From assembly GCF_900129825.1 (NCBI RefSeq), contig NZ_FQWZ01000002.1, positions 124,001-188,000 of the forward strand: 64,000 nt of DNA. The letters are read 5' to 3'. The position numbers and the translations under genes are program-made. The notes under the pieces are model-generated. The model saw nothing but the letters and a program-made list of their open reading frames with translations. It was not told where the DNA came from and ran no database searches. Source of the DNA: Hydrocarboniphaga daqingensis (GTDB lineage: Bacteria > Pseudomonadota > Gammaproteobacteria > Nevskiales > Nevskiaceae). Shown one piece after another: positions 26,705 through 35,405 of this stretch (position 1 is the stretch's first letter; each line of letters starts with the position of its first letter).

Positions 26705-27703
26705 ATGAAGGGCATCGCGGTCATCGGCGCCGGCTCCTACGGCACCGCGCTGGCGATCCAGCTGGCGCGCCGCGGCACCCCGGTCTGGCTGTGGGGCCGC
26801 GATCGTGATGCGCTCGCGGCGATGCAGGACAAGCGGCTCAACGAGCGCTACCTGCCGGAAGCGCACTTCCCGGTTGGCCTGACCGCGACCGCCGACCTGC
26901 AGCTGGCCGTCGGCGCCGCCGAAGAGCTGCTGATCGCCGTGCCCAGCCACGCGCTGCGCGAGACGCTGCGGCGCATCGAACCGCTGCTGCGCCCCGAGCA
27001 GGGCATCGCCTGCGCGATGAAGGGCCTGGAGGCGGGTACCGGCAAGCTGGTGCACGAAGTGGTCGCCGACGAACTCGGCGACGCGCGCGACCTGGCCGTG
27101 ATTTCCGGCCCGACGTTCGCCAAGGAACTCGGCCTGGGCCTGCCGACCGCGGTCACCGTGGCCTCGGCCAACCTGGCGTATGCCGAGCGCATCGCCCATG
27201 CGCTGCATGGCGACGGCTTTCGCGCCTACACCGCCGACGACATCGTCGGCGTCGAGGTCGGCGGCTCGGTCAAGAACGTGCTGGCGATTGCGGTCGGCAT
27301 CGCCGATGGCCTGGGCTTGGGCGCCAATACGCGCGCGGCGCTGATCACGCGCGGGCTGGCCGAGATCATGCGGCTCGGCGAGAGCCTGGGCGCGCAGCCC
27401 GAAACGCTGATGGGCTTGTCGGGCTTGGGCGATCTGGTGCTGACCTGCACCGACAACCAGTCGCGCAACCGCCGCATGGGCCTGCTGCTGGCTCAGGGCA
27501 AGAGCGTGGACGAGGCGACCGCCGAAATTCGCCAGGTCGTCGAAGGCGTCAAGGTCGCGCCCGAAGTGCGCCGGCTGGCCCAGCGCCAGCAGGTCAGCAT
27601 GCCGATCACGGAAACCGTATGCCGCGTGCTGACCGGCGAGTTGTCGGCCGTCGAAGCGGTGCGCGCACTGGCCACGCGCCCGGCCAAGCACGAGAGCGAC
27701 TAA
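26705..27703 (+). CDS. gpsA: NAD(P)-dependent glycerol-3-phosphate dehydrogenase
   Basis: The 332-residue protein begins with the Rossmann motif IAVIGAGSYGTALA, and has the family blocks VISGPTFAKELGLGLPTAVTVAS, VEVGGSVKNVLAIAVGIADGLGLGANTRAALITRGLAE and LSGLGDLVLTCTDNQSRNRRMG. It reduces dihydroxyacetone phosphate to glycerol-3-phosphate for phospholipid synthesis, supplying PlsB. The ATG at 26705 was chosen because the Rossmann motif starts four residues later. It ends the conserved secB-gpsA block and faces the thiolase gene. Confidence 0.97.
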   Translation: MKGIAVIGAGSYGTALAIQLARRGTPVWLWGRDRDALAAMQDKRLNERYLPEAHFPVGLTATADLQLAVGAAEELLIAVPSHALRETLRRIEPLLRPEQGIACAMKGLEAGTGKLVHEVVADELGDARDLAVISGPTFAKELGLGLPTAVTVASANLAYAERIAHALHGDGFRAYTADDIVGVEVGGSVKNVLAIAVGIADGLGLGANTRAALITRGLAEIMRLGESLGAQPETLMGLSGLGDLVLTCTDNQSRNRRMGLLLAQGKSVDEATAEIRQVVEGVKVAPEVRRLAQRQQVSMPITETVCRVLTGELSAVEAVRALATRPAKHESD

Positions 27704-27712
27704 AACCACGCG

Positions 27713-27735
27713 GCGATGCGGCGTCACCGCATCGC
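27713..27735. terminator. GC-rich hairpin in the convergent gpsA/thiolase spacer
   Basis: GCGATGCGG (27713-27721) and CCGCATCGC (27727-27735) form a perfect nine-base stem with a five-base CGTCA loop, 10 bases after the gpsA stop. There is no T run, so if it ends transcription it does so weakly or with Rho. Confidence 0.45.
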
Positions 27736-27776
27736 GATCCGCGATCACACGGCCGCCACGCGGCCGCCGCACCCGC

Positions 27777-28961
27777 TCAATCGACGCGCTGGTAGGCCGT
27801 GACCACGCAAGCCCCGCCCAAGCCCAGGTTGTGCTGCAAGGCCAGCCGCGCGCCGTCGACCTGACGCGGGCCCGCCGCGCCGCGCAGTTGCTGGACCAGC
27901 TCGGTGCACTGCGCCAAGCCGGTGGCGCCGAGCGGATGGCCTTTCGACAGCAAGCCGCCGGATGGATTGGTGACGACGCGGCCGCCATAGGTGTTGTCGC
28001 CATCGACGACGAACTGCTCGGCGCCGCCGACCGGGCACAAACCCAGCGCCTCGTAGCTGAGCAGCTCGTTCTGCGCGAAGCAGTCGTGCAGTTCGACGAC
28101 GTCGACATCGTCGGGGCCGAAGCCACCGGCCTCGTAGACCTGGCGCGCTGCATCGCGCGCCATGCTGAAACCGACGACCTCGCGCATGTCGCGGCCACTG
28201 AAGGTCACGTCGGTGTCGGTGGTCATCGCTTGGGCGACGATCCTCACGTCAGCGCGCAGACCGTGGCGCCGCGCGAATTCGTCCGAGCACAGCACCGCCG
28301 CGGCGGCGCCGCAGGTCGGCGGACAGGCCATCAAGCGTGTCAGCACGCCGGGCCACAGCATCGGCGAGGCCATCACCTCGTCGGCGCTGACGACCTTGCG
28401 GAACAGCGCCATCGGATTGTGTTCGGCGTGGCGGCTGGCTTTGGCGCGAATCTGGGCGAAGGTTTCCAGCCGCGTGCCGTACTGCTGCATGTGCGCCAAG
28501 CCGGCGCCACCGAAGTAGCGCAGGGCCAGCGGCAACTGCGGCTGGCCGACGAGGTCTTCGGCCAATTCGTCGAAATGGCCGAACGGGCTCGGACGATCGG
28601 TGAAATGGCTGCCGATCGCACCGGGCTGCATCTGCTCGAAACCCAGCGCCAGCACGCAGTCGACCATGCCGCTGGCAACCGCCTGCCGCGCCAAAAACAA
28701 GGCCGACGAACCGGTCGAACAATTGTTGTTGACGTTGACGATCGGCAGGCCGCTCATGCCGACTTCGTACAGCGCGCGTTGACCGCAGGTGGAATCACCG
28801 TAGACGTAGCCGACGTAGGCCTGCTGCATCTGCGCGTAGCCGAGGCCCGCGTCGGCCAGCGCCAACTGCGTCGCTTGCGCGCCCATGCGGTCATAAGGCT
28901 CGGATGCGCCCGGTTTGACGAACGGGATCATCCCGACCCCGGCAACGACGACGTGGCGCAT
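27777..28961 (-). CDS. SCP2/lipid-transfer-type thiolase (acetyl-CoA acetyltransferase-like)
   Basis: The 394-residue protein has the thiolase fold with the nucleophile cysteine in NVNNNCSTGSSALFLA, HDCFAQNELLSYEALGL, and the C-terminal GHPLGATGLAQ and GLGGACVVTAY blocks. The pattern is that of the SCP-x (sterol carrier) thiolases rather than FadA. They split beta-ketoacyl-CoA, often with bulky or branched chains, into acetyl-CoA (or propionyl-CoA) and a shortened acyl-CoA. ATG at 28961 has AGGAG upstream. It is divergent from a cluster with a ketone carboxylase and a CoA ligase, whose product would be a beta-ketoacyl-CoA. Confidence 0.9.
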   Translation of the reverse strand: MRHVVVAGVGMIPFVKPGASEPYDRMGAQATQLALADAGLGYAQMQQAYVGYVYGDSTCGQRALYEVGMSGLPIVNVNNNCSTGSSALFLARQAVASGMVDCVLALGFEQMQPGAIGSHFTDRPSPFGHFDELAEDLVGQPQLPLALRYFGGAGLAHMQQYGTRLETFAQIRAKASRHAEHNPMALFRKVVSADEVMASPMLWPGVLTRLMACPPTCGAAAAVLCSDEFARRHGLRADVRIVAQAMTTDTDVTFSGRDMREVVGFSMARDAARQVYEAGGFGPDDVDVVELHDCFAQNELLSYEALGLCPVGGAEQFVVDGDNTYGGRVVTNPSGGLLSKGHPLGATGLAQCTELVQQLRGAAGPRQVDGARLALQHNLGLGGACVVTAYQRVD

Positions 28962-29025
28962 CGGCAACTCCTGATCAACGAAACGATGCCGGCCAGCGTA
29001 CGCAGCAGGCTGCGACAAAGCCCCG

Positions 29026-29089
29026 CCCTTTCCGGTAGGGATGCGCTCGCTTCGGCGACGGCGCGGCAGGACTATCCTTTCGGGTAGGG
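29026..29089. promoter_or_regulatory. Two near-identical 15-bp boxes in the thiolase/oxidoreductase promoter region
   Basis: CCCTTTCCGGTAGGG at 29026-29040 and TCCTTTCGGGTAGGG at 29075-29089 agree at 13 of 15 positions in the same orientation, 49 bases apart. The first box is also a partial dyad (CCCT...AGGG). They lie in the 180-base divergent region between the thiolase and the oxidoreductase, so they are candidate binding sites, possibly for the LuxR-type regulator encoded downstream. Binding is inference. Confidence 0.5.
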
Positions 29090-29141
29090 GCGTGGCGGGC
29101 GCCGCGGCCGACACTCGGCCGTCACCTGCACGTGAACCGCC

Positions 29142-30161
29142 ATGACCCACACCCGCCGCTGGTACTTCAACAAGCGTCCGACCCGCTCGATCGAGGACGA
29201 CACCTTCGAGCTGCGCGAGCAGACGCTGCCGCCGCTGGCCGAAGGCGAGTTGCTGTTGCGCTCGATCTATCTGTCGATGGATGCGACCAACCGGCTGTGG
29301 CTCGGCGACTGGGACCTGTACATGGACCCGGTGCTGCCCGGTGAGCCGATGAAGGGCTTCACGCTGTGCGAAGTCGTCGCGTCGCGTAATTCGGCGTTTG
29401 CGGTCGGCTCGCTGGCCGCGGGCCTTGCACCGTGGTCGGATTATTCGATCAGCGACGGCAGCGGCTTGATGCCGGTGCCGCGCATTCCCGGCCTCGCGCT
29501 GGCCGATGCGTTCGGCGTGCTCGCCGTAGCCGGGCCGACCGCGCTGGTCGGCTTGATGGAGATCGGACGGCCGCAGCCCGGCGCCACCGTCGTCGTCACC
29601 GCAGCGGCCGGCGCGGTCGGCATGCTGGTCGGACAGATCGCCAAGATTCACGGCTGCAAGACGATCGGCATCGCTGGCGGGCCGGACAAATGCGCGGCGC
29701 TGGTCGAACGCTTCGGCTACGACCACGCGATCGACTACAAGCGCGAAGACGTCGTCGCAAGGTTGCGCGCGTTGGCGCCGGACGGCGTCGACGTGCACTT
29801 TGAAAACGTCGGCGGCGAGATGCTCGACGCCGGCCTGACCGTGATGAAGAACTTCGGCTCGGTGGTGATCTGCGGCTTGATCTCGACCTACAACTCGACC
29901 GCCGGCGACCGCATTCCGGGGCCGTACATGTTCCGCAATGTGATCATGCGCCGGCTGCGCGTCGAAGGCTTTGTGATCCTCGACTACCTCGACCGCTATC
30001 CGCAGTACCAGGCCCAGCTCGCCGGCTGGATGCTCGAAGGCAAGCTGCGCTACCGGCTCGATGTCACCGATGGTCTCGACAACGCGGTGGGCGCGCTGAA
30101 GATGCTCTACACCGGCGCCAACAACGGCAAAGTGCTGGTGCAGATCGGCAGCGAGCACTGA
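29142..30161 (+). CDS. CurA/leukotriene-B4-dehydrogenase-type NADP-dependent oxidoreductase
   Basis: The 339-residue protein is a zinc-independent medium-chain dehydrogenase/reductase: it begins RRWYFNKRPTRSIEDDTFELRE, lacks the zinc-ligand cysteines, and has the cofactor loop VVTAAAGAVGMLVGQIAKIHGCKTIGIAGG with VDVHFENVGG. Relatives (CurA, prostaglandin reductases) reduce the C=C bond of alpha,beta-unsaturated ketones with NADPH. Its place at the head of the ketone-carboxylase cluster suggests it saturates an enone substrate first, which is an inference. The LuxR-type regulator starts 10 bases after its stop. Confidence 0.88.
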   Translation: MTHTRRWYFNKRPTRSIEDDTFELREQTLPPLAEGELLLRSIYLSMDATNRLWLGDWDLYMDPVLPGEPMKGFTLCEVVASRNSAFAVGSLAAGLAPWSDYSISDGSGLMPVPRIPGLALADAFGVLAVAGPTALVGLMEIGRPQPGATVVVTAAAGAVGMLVGQIAKIHGCKTIGIAGGPDKCAALVERFGYDHAIDYKREDVVARLRALAPDGVDVHFENVGGEMLDAGLTVMKNFGSVVICGLISTYNSTAGDRIPGPYMFRNVIMRRLRVEGFVILDYLDRYPQYQAQLAGWMLEGKLRYRLDVTDGLDNAVGALKMLYTGANNGKVLVQIGSEH

Positions 30162-30171
30162 CGGCCAACCG

Positions 30172-32913
30172 GTGAACGCCCGCGACGACCGCGCTCCACC
30201 GCGTCAGCGCGCGACCGCGTCGCGCAAGGCCATCGTCGCCGCCGCATCCACGGCACCGGAAGTACCCGCGGGGGCGATCGTCCGTCGCCGTTTGCTCGAA
30301 GCGCTGTCGACCACGCCGCCGCCGCGCTTGATCGTCGTGCAAGGCCCGGCCGGCTTCGGCAAGACCTCGCTGCTGCGCCAGCATTGCCAGCGACGTGCCG
30401 CTGCCGGCGACCGCGTGGCGTGGGTTCGAATGGACACCTCGTCGGGTGACGCGGCGTATTTTCTGCGGCTGCTGTGTGATGCAGTCGAGCGCTTGCCGGG
30501 CGACAGCCTGCGTGCGCCGCCGCGGATCGACGGGCCCGGCACGCTGCGCGACGTGTTGCACGCGATCGCACGCATCGGCCGCCCGCTGGTGCTGGTCGTC
30601 GACAACTTCGAAAGCGCGGCCAGCCCGCATTTCGACGCGATGTTCGCGCAACTGGTGCGCAGCCTGCCCGAGTCGGTGCAGCTGTGCGTCGGCACGCGCG
30701 TGCTGCCGACCGCGCGTCTGGCGCGGCTACAGATTCGCGAAGGCACGGTTGTCATCAGCAACGAAGAGCTGTGTTTTCGTCCGTCGGAATCCTTCGAGTT
30801 TTTCCGCGAATTCGGCACGCTCAGCGCCGCCGAGATCACCGCGATCCACGAGTTGACCGACGGCTGGCCGGCGGCGCTGCAGGCCTACCGTCTGTGCCTG
30901 AAGCGCGGCGGCCGCATCCGCGCGGAGCTCGCGGTCGGCAAGGGCATCACGCGCGAGCTGATGGACTTCCTCGCCGCCGAAATCTTCGATCACCTGGCGC
31001 CCGAGCTCGGCGCGCTGCTGCTGGAGCTGGCGATCCCCGAAAAGCTCAGCCCGGCGCTGGTCGAGCACATCACCGGCACCGCCGACGGCGCGCAGCGCCT
31101 GGCCGAAATCGAGCGCGCCGGCTTGTTCCTAGCGCAGATGGATCTGGGAGGAACCTGGTTTCGCTTCCACAACTTGTTCCGGCAGTTTCTGCTGGCGCGC
31201 GCCGCGCGCCAGTTCGCTGCCGATGCGCTGCGCGATCGCCATCGCACGATCGCGCAGTGGTATGCAGCGCATGACTACCGCGAAGAAGTGATCCATCACT
31301 GGCTCGAAGCCGGCGACGCGGTGCGCGCTGCCGCCAGGCTCGCTGAATTCGTCGACGAGCTACTGGCCCAAGAGCGGCTCGGCTTGATCGAGCGCTATGC
31401 CGACCGCCTCGCCGCCGATGCGATGCTGGCGCACGACAATCTGGTGCACGCCGCGATCATCGCCTATGGTTTCCGGCGCGCGTTCGACAAGGCCGACCGG
31501 CTGCTGGCGCAACACCGCGCGCGGCTGCAACACGACGGCGCCGACCGCGCATTGCTGGCCTCGCACAAGGTATCGCATCTGTTCGTACTGGCGGCACAAG
31601 ACCGTATCGAAGATCTCGACGCGGCCGGTCGCGATGCCGCCGAGCACTTGCTCGACCGCAGCGGCTGGCAGTACGGCGTCACGCTCAATTCGCGTGCGAT
31701 ATACGAATACGGCCGTGGCGACTTCGACGAAGCGCGGCGGCTGATGCAATGCGCGCGACCGCTGCATGACCGCGACCAGCATGCGTTCGGTCAGGCCTAT
31801 CAGGACGCAATCACCAGCATGGCGCTGACCTCGCAAGGACGCGTCGACGATGCGGTGCGCGGCCTGGCCGCCGGCTTGCGCCGCACCGAGGAACGCGCAT
31901 CGGGCACCGTGTCGGCCGGCGCCGTGATTGCCGCGTACCTGGCCAGCGGCTTGTACGAGCAAGGCCATCTCGAAGACGCGACGCGGCTGGTCAACGAATA
32001 CGGCCAGCTGGTCGAGCAGCAGGCGATCGTCGACGCCGTGGCGACGATGGCGCTGACGCAAGCCAGGATCGCGCATCGCGCCGGTCGCCGGGGCGATGCG
32101 GAAGAAGGCATCGAGCGCGTGCTGTTTCTCGGCTATCGCCATTCACTGGCGCGACTGGTGATCTACGCGCACGCCGAGCTGGCGCGACTGGCAACGCTCG
32201 ACGGCGATCTGGCGCAAGCCGAACGCTGGCTGCGCGAGCTGCCGGCCGAGTATCGCGAGCCGCAGGACGACCGCCTGCTGATGTTTCATGCCGGCGAAAC
32301 CGAGGCCTGCACGGTAACGCAGGCGCGCTGGCTGATCGCATCGGGCCGACACGCCGAAGCGCGGCTGCTGCTGGCGGGCGAGATTCGTCGCGCATCGCAT
32401 GCACGTCGCCGCCATCGCGAGCTGAAACTGAAGCTGATGATGGCGATCGCCTGCCAGGCCGCCGGCAAAACCAACCTCGCCGGACGCACCCTGCTCGAAG
32501 CGCTGGAGATCGGCGCTGCAGGCGGCTTCGTGCGCTCGTTCATCGACGAAGGCGCACCGGCGCTGGCGCTGCTCAAGCAATTGCAGAGCCACCGCGAAGG
32601 CCTGCCCAAGGGCCTGAAGCCGGACGCGGTGCTGTGTCACGTCGAACGCCTGCTGCATCTGGCCGGCGACGCAGCCGACGATGGCCGCGCCGCAGCGGCG
32701 CATGGCGTGCCGCTGATCGCCAGCCTGACCGAGCGCGAACGCAAGCTGATGCGCTTTGTCGCCGAAGGCTTGTCGAACCACGACTTGGCCGACCGGCTGT
32801 CGGTGTCGACCAATACGGTCAAGTGGCATCTGCGCAACATCTTTCAGAAGTTGCAGATCAGCAACCGCGTGCAAGCGATCGCGTTGATGCGAGGTCAGGG
32901 CTTGGGCGACTGA
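30172..32913 (+). CDS. LuxR-family regulator with large ATPase domain (MalT/AlkS type)
   Basis: The 913-residue protein has an N-terminal NTPase with Walker A VVQGPAGFGKTSLL (about residues 55-70) and a Walker B-like LVLVVDNFE, a long helical middle region that looks like TPR repeats, and a C-terminal LuxR helix-turn-helix (about 850-905; LTERERKLMRFVAEGLSNHDLADRLSVSTNTVKWHLRNIFQKLQI spread over it). This is the LAL class of MalT and the alkane regulator AlkS, which bind an inducer and ATP, oligomerise and activate adjacent genes. GTG at 30172 is the start. It sits between the oxidoreductase and the ketone carboxylase genes and is the obvious candidate activator. Confidence 0.9.
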   Translation: MNARDDRAPPRQRATASRKAIVAAASTAPEVPAGAIVRRRLLEALSTTPPPRLIVVQGPAGFGKTSLLRQHCQRRAAAGDRVAWVRMDTSSGDAAYFLRLLCDAVERLPGDSLRAPPRIDGPGTLRDVLHAIARIGRPLVLVVDNFESAASPHFDAMFAQLVRSLPESVQLCVGTRVLPTARLARLQIREGTVVISNEELCFRPSESFEFFREFGTLSAAEITAIHELTDGWPAALQAYRLCLKRGGRIRAELAVGKGITRELMDFLAAEIFDHLAPELGALLLELAIPEKLSPALVEHITGTADGAQRLAEIERAGLFLAQMDLGGTWFRFHNLFRQFLLARAARQFAADALRDRHRTIAQWYAAHDYREEVIHHWLEAGDAVRAAARLAEFVDELLAQERLGLIERYADRLAADAMLAHDNLVHAAIIAYGFRRAFDKADRLLAQHRARLQHDGADRALLASHKVSHLFVLAAQDRIEDLDAAGRDAAEHLLDRSGWQYGVTLNSRAIYEYGRGDFDEARRLMQCARPLHDRDQHAFGQAYQDAITSMALTSQGRVDDAVRGLAAGLRRTEERASGTVSAGAVIAAYLASGLYEQGHLEDATRLVNEYGQLVEQQAIVDAVATMALTQARIAHRAGRRGDAEEGIERVLFLGYRHSLARLVIYAHAELARLATLDGDLAQAERWLRELPAEYREPQDDRLLMFHAGETEACTVTQARWLIASGRHAEARLLLAGEIRRASHARRRHRELKLKLMMAIACQAAGKTNLAGRTLLEALEIGAAGGFVRSFIDEGAPALALLKQLQSHREGLPKGLKPDAVLCHVERLLHLAGDAADDGRAAAAHGVPLIASLTERERKLMRFVAEGLSNHDLADRLSVSTNTVKWHLRNIFQKLQISNRVQAIALMRGQGLGD

Positions 32914-33015
32914 TTTTTGTAGCGACCCCGCCCCTTGGGGTGGGTGCAGTGCCACCCGCCACCGCGACGATGTCGCACCCGCCGTCCAGAGCGGGGCCAT
33001 CCAGCGGAGGCGACA

Positions 33016-34962
33016 GTGGGCAAGCTGATCAACATCGACAACGGCGGCACGTTGACCGACATCTGCATCACCGAAGGCGCATCGGTGTGGCGGACCAAGA
33101 CGCTGACCACCCCGTTCGATCTGTCCAAGTGTTTCATCGACGGCCTGACCAAGGCGTCGAAGCTGATCTACGGCAAGGACGACCTGATGGCGCTGCTGTC
33201 GAGCACCGACCATCTGCGCTACTCGACCACGCAGGGCACCAATGCGCTGGTCGAGCGCAAAGGTCCGCGCCTCGGCCTGCTGCTCAGCGGCGATGGTGAC
33301 GATGCGGCCTTGCACCGCGACGCGCACGCCACCGGGCTGTTCGCCGCGCTGGTCGGCGAGCGCCACGCAACGATCGACGTATCACTTGATGACGAGGCAC
33401 TGGCCACCGCCGCGGTGCGCGCGGTCAACGCACTGACCTCAGCCGGCGCCAATCGCATCGTCGTCGCTCACTTCGGTGCCGGGCGCGCAGCGGCTGAAGC
33501 GCGCTTGAAGCATCTGCTGCTGCGCAAGTTCCCGCAGCACCTGCTCGGCGCGATACCGGTGCTGTATTCCAGCGAGCTGGTGGAAGACGCCGACGACGTG
33601 CGTCGCTGCTGGACGGCCTTGTTCAACGCGTTCCTGCATCCGGCGATGGAACGCTTCCTGTACAACGCCGAGCACAAGCTGCGCGACAACAAGGCGCGCA
33701 ATCCGCTGCTGATCTTCCGCAACGACGGCCATTCGGCCCGCGTCGCCAAAACCATCGCGCTGAAGACCTACAGCTCCGGGCCGCGCGGCGGCATGGAAGG
33801 CGCGCGCGCCTTGGCCGGTCACTACGGCTTTCGCCATCTGCTGTCGATCGACATCGGCGGCACGACGACCGACATCGGCGAAGTGCGCGACGGCGTCGTC
33901 GCCGCGGATCGGCGCGGTCGCGTCGAAGGGGTCGAAGTGTCGTTCCCGTTGTGCAAGGTCACCAGCGTCGGCGTCGGCGGCAGCTCGATCATCAAGCCGG
34001 GTAGTGACGGCCGGCTCAAGGTCGGTCCCGAAAGTGTCGGCAGCGCGCCGGGCCCGGCCTGCTTCGGACTCGGCGGCAGCGAGGCCACGATCACCGATGC
34101 GTTCCTGCTCGGTGGCCTGCTCGACCCGGCCTCGTTCTTCGGCGGCCAGCTGCGCATCGACCTGGAGCGCGCGCGGCGCGCGATCACCGAGCGCATCGCC
34201 ACGCCGCTGGGCCTGGATCCGATGCAGGCCCTCGATGAGATGGAGCAGGCCTGGGTGGACAAGGTGGTGCGTGGCATCCGCGATTTCACCGACGTCACCG
34301 CCGATACGACGCTCGCCGCATTCGGTGGCGCCGGCCCGTTCGTCGTCTGCCGGATCGCCGATGCGGCCGGCATCGACCGCGTTCTGATTCCCGGATTGGC
34401 GGCGGTGTTCTCGGCATTCGGGCTCGGCTTTTCCGATATCGCACACGAATACGAAATGCCGCTGGCGACGCGCGACGACGCCGGCATCAAGGCCGCCGTC
34501 GAGCAACTGACGCAGCGCGCCCGGCGCGGCTTGTACGCCGAAGGCTTCGCACTGGAGCAATGCCGCGTCGAACACCACTGGCAGGTCAGCGACGGGCAGC
34601 AGGATCGGCGCTTGGCATTCGATGGCCGTCTGCCATCGGTACGCGATGACGAAGTGCTGACACTGAGCCTGACCGCGACCAAGCCGATCGATCAGCCGAC
34701 GCTGCAAGGCCGCTTCGGCGGCGCGACACACGCGGCGACCAGCGAAGGCACGCGCCGCGTCACCATCGGTGGCGACGCGGCCGACTTGCCGCTGTACGCG
34801 GCGCAGCAGCAGCGCGCGGGCGCGATCGCCCAAGGCCCGGCCGTGCTCGAAGAAGCGTTTTTCACGTGCCGGATCGATGCCGGCTGGCAGTTCGAATTCA
34901 ACGACGGCGGCGACATCCTGCTGAGCCGTCGCCCCGCCACCTCATCACGGAGCGCCGCATGA
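33016..34962 (+). CDS. Ketone carboxylase-type HyuA-like ATPase subunit, first copy
   Basis: The 648-residue protein belongs to the hydantoinase A/oxoprolinase family of ASKHA-fold ATPases. The first phosphate loop reads NIDNGGTLTD and the second half has LLSIDIGGTTTDIGEV and GGAGPFVVCRIADAAGIDRVLIPG. Its mass near 70 kDa, the different second HyuA gene downstream and the small zinc subunit between them match the acetophenone carboxylase layout better than acetone carboxylase. The subunit would phosphorylate substrate or bicarbonate with ATP. GTG at 33016 has GGAGG five bases upstream. A six-base stem (GGGTGG/CCACCC, 32938-32957) lies in the 102-base gap before it. It overlaps the next gene as ATGA. 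Confidence 0.88.
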   Translation: MGKLINIDNGGTLTDICITEGASVWRTKTLTTPFDLSKCFIDGLTKASKLIYGKDDLMALLSSTDHLRYSTTQGTNALVERKGPRLGLLLSGDGDDAALHRDAHATGLFAALVGERHATIDVSLDDEALATAAVRAVNALTSAGANRIVVAHFGAGRAAAEARLKHLLLRKFPQHLLGAIPVLYSSELVEDADDVRRCWTALFNAFLHPAMERFLYNAEHKLRDNKARNPLLIFRNDGHSARVAKTIALKTYSSGPRGGMEGARALAGHYGFRHLLSIDIGGTTTDIGEVRDGVVAADRRGRVEGVEVSFPLCKVTSVGVGGSSIIKPGSDGRLKVGPESVGSAPGPACFGLGGSEATITDAFLLGGLLDPASFFGGQLRIDLERARRAITERIATPLGLDPMQALDEMEQAWVDKVVRGIRDFTDVTADTTLAAFGGAGPFVVCRIADAAGIDRVLIPGLAAVFSAFGLGFSDIAHEYEMPLATRDDAGIKAAVEQLTQRARRGLYAEGFALEQCRVEHHWQVSDGQQDRRLAFDGRLPSVRDDEVLTLSLTATKPIDQPTLQGRFGGATHAATSEGTRRVTIGGDAADLPLYAAQQQRAGAIAQGPAVLEEAFFTCRIDAGWQFEFNDGGDILLSRRPATSSRSAA

Positions 34963-35405
34963 AAGTGCTGATCACCGAAAACCTCAGGATCGACCTCGAG
35001 CGCGAGCGCTGGGAATGCCGCGCCTGCAGCGGCGACTTGATCGGCGCACGCGACAACTACAAGCGGGGCCTGCTGGTCTACAACCGTGACCCGCGCGAGA
35101 TCCACAAGCCGCTGCTCGACCCGCAGAAGTACGCGATCACGTATGCGCCCAATCCGGACTGGTGCCGCATTCTCGAATACTACTGTCCGCACTGCGGCAC
35201 GATGATCGAGACCGAATACCTGCCGCCTGGCCATCCGCCGGTGCACGACATCGAGCTGGACATCGATGCGCTGAGGCTGCAGTGGCAAGGCCGCGAAGAA
35301 GTGCGCGAGCCGACGATGCTCCGCGAACCACCACGGCCGCATGTGCACGGTCCGGGCGTCGCGCATCTGGAACCGATCCGCGGCCTGCCGGGAGCCCGTC
35401 CATGA
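34959..35405 (+). CDS. Ketone carboxylase small zinc-binding subunit (AcxC/Apc2-like)
   Basis: The 148-residue protein has two CxxC pairs, C20/C23 (WECRACSGD) and C76/C79 (EYYCPHCGTM), forming a zinc ribbon, followed by PPVHDIELDID. The second half resembles the gamma subunit of acetone carboxylase (a FCPECGT...PVIHDF-type pattern), and the short N-terminus resembles the 15-kDa subunit of acetophenone carboxylase. ATG at 34959 overlaps the upstream TGA, and its own TGA overlaps the next ATG, so the four subunits are translationally coupled. Confidence 0.86.
   Translation: MKVLITENLRIDLERERWECRACSGDLIGARDNYKRGLLVYNRDPREIHKPLLDPQKYAITYAPNPDWCRILEYYCPHCGTMIETEYLPPGHPPVHDIELDIDALRLQWQGREEVREPTMLREPPRPHVHGPGVAHLEPIRGLPGARP

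Noticed and set aside
27777-30158. Possible 793-residue fusion upstream of the thiolase
   Set aside because: The extra N-terminal sequence is antisense to the oxidoreductase; the thiolase begins cleanly at 28961 with its own ribosome site.
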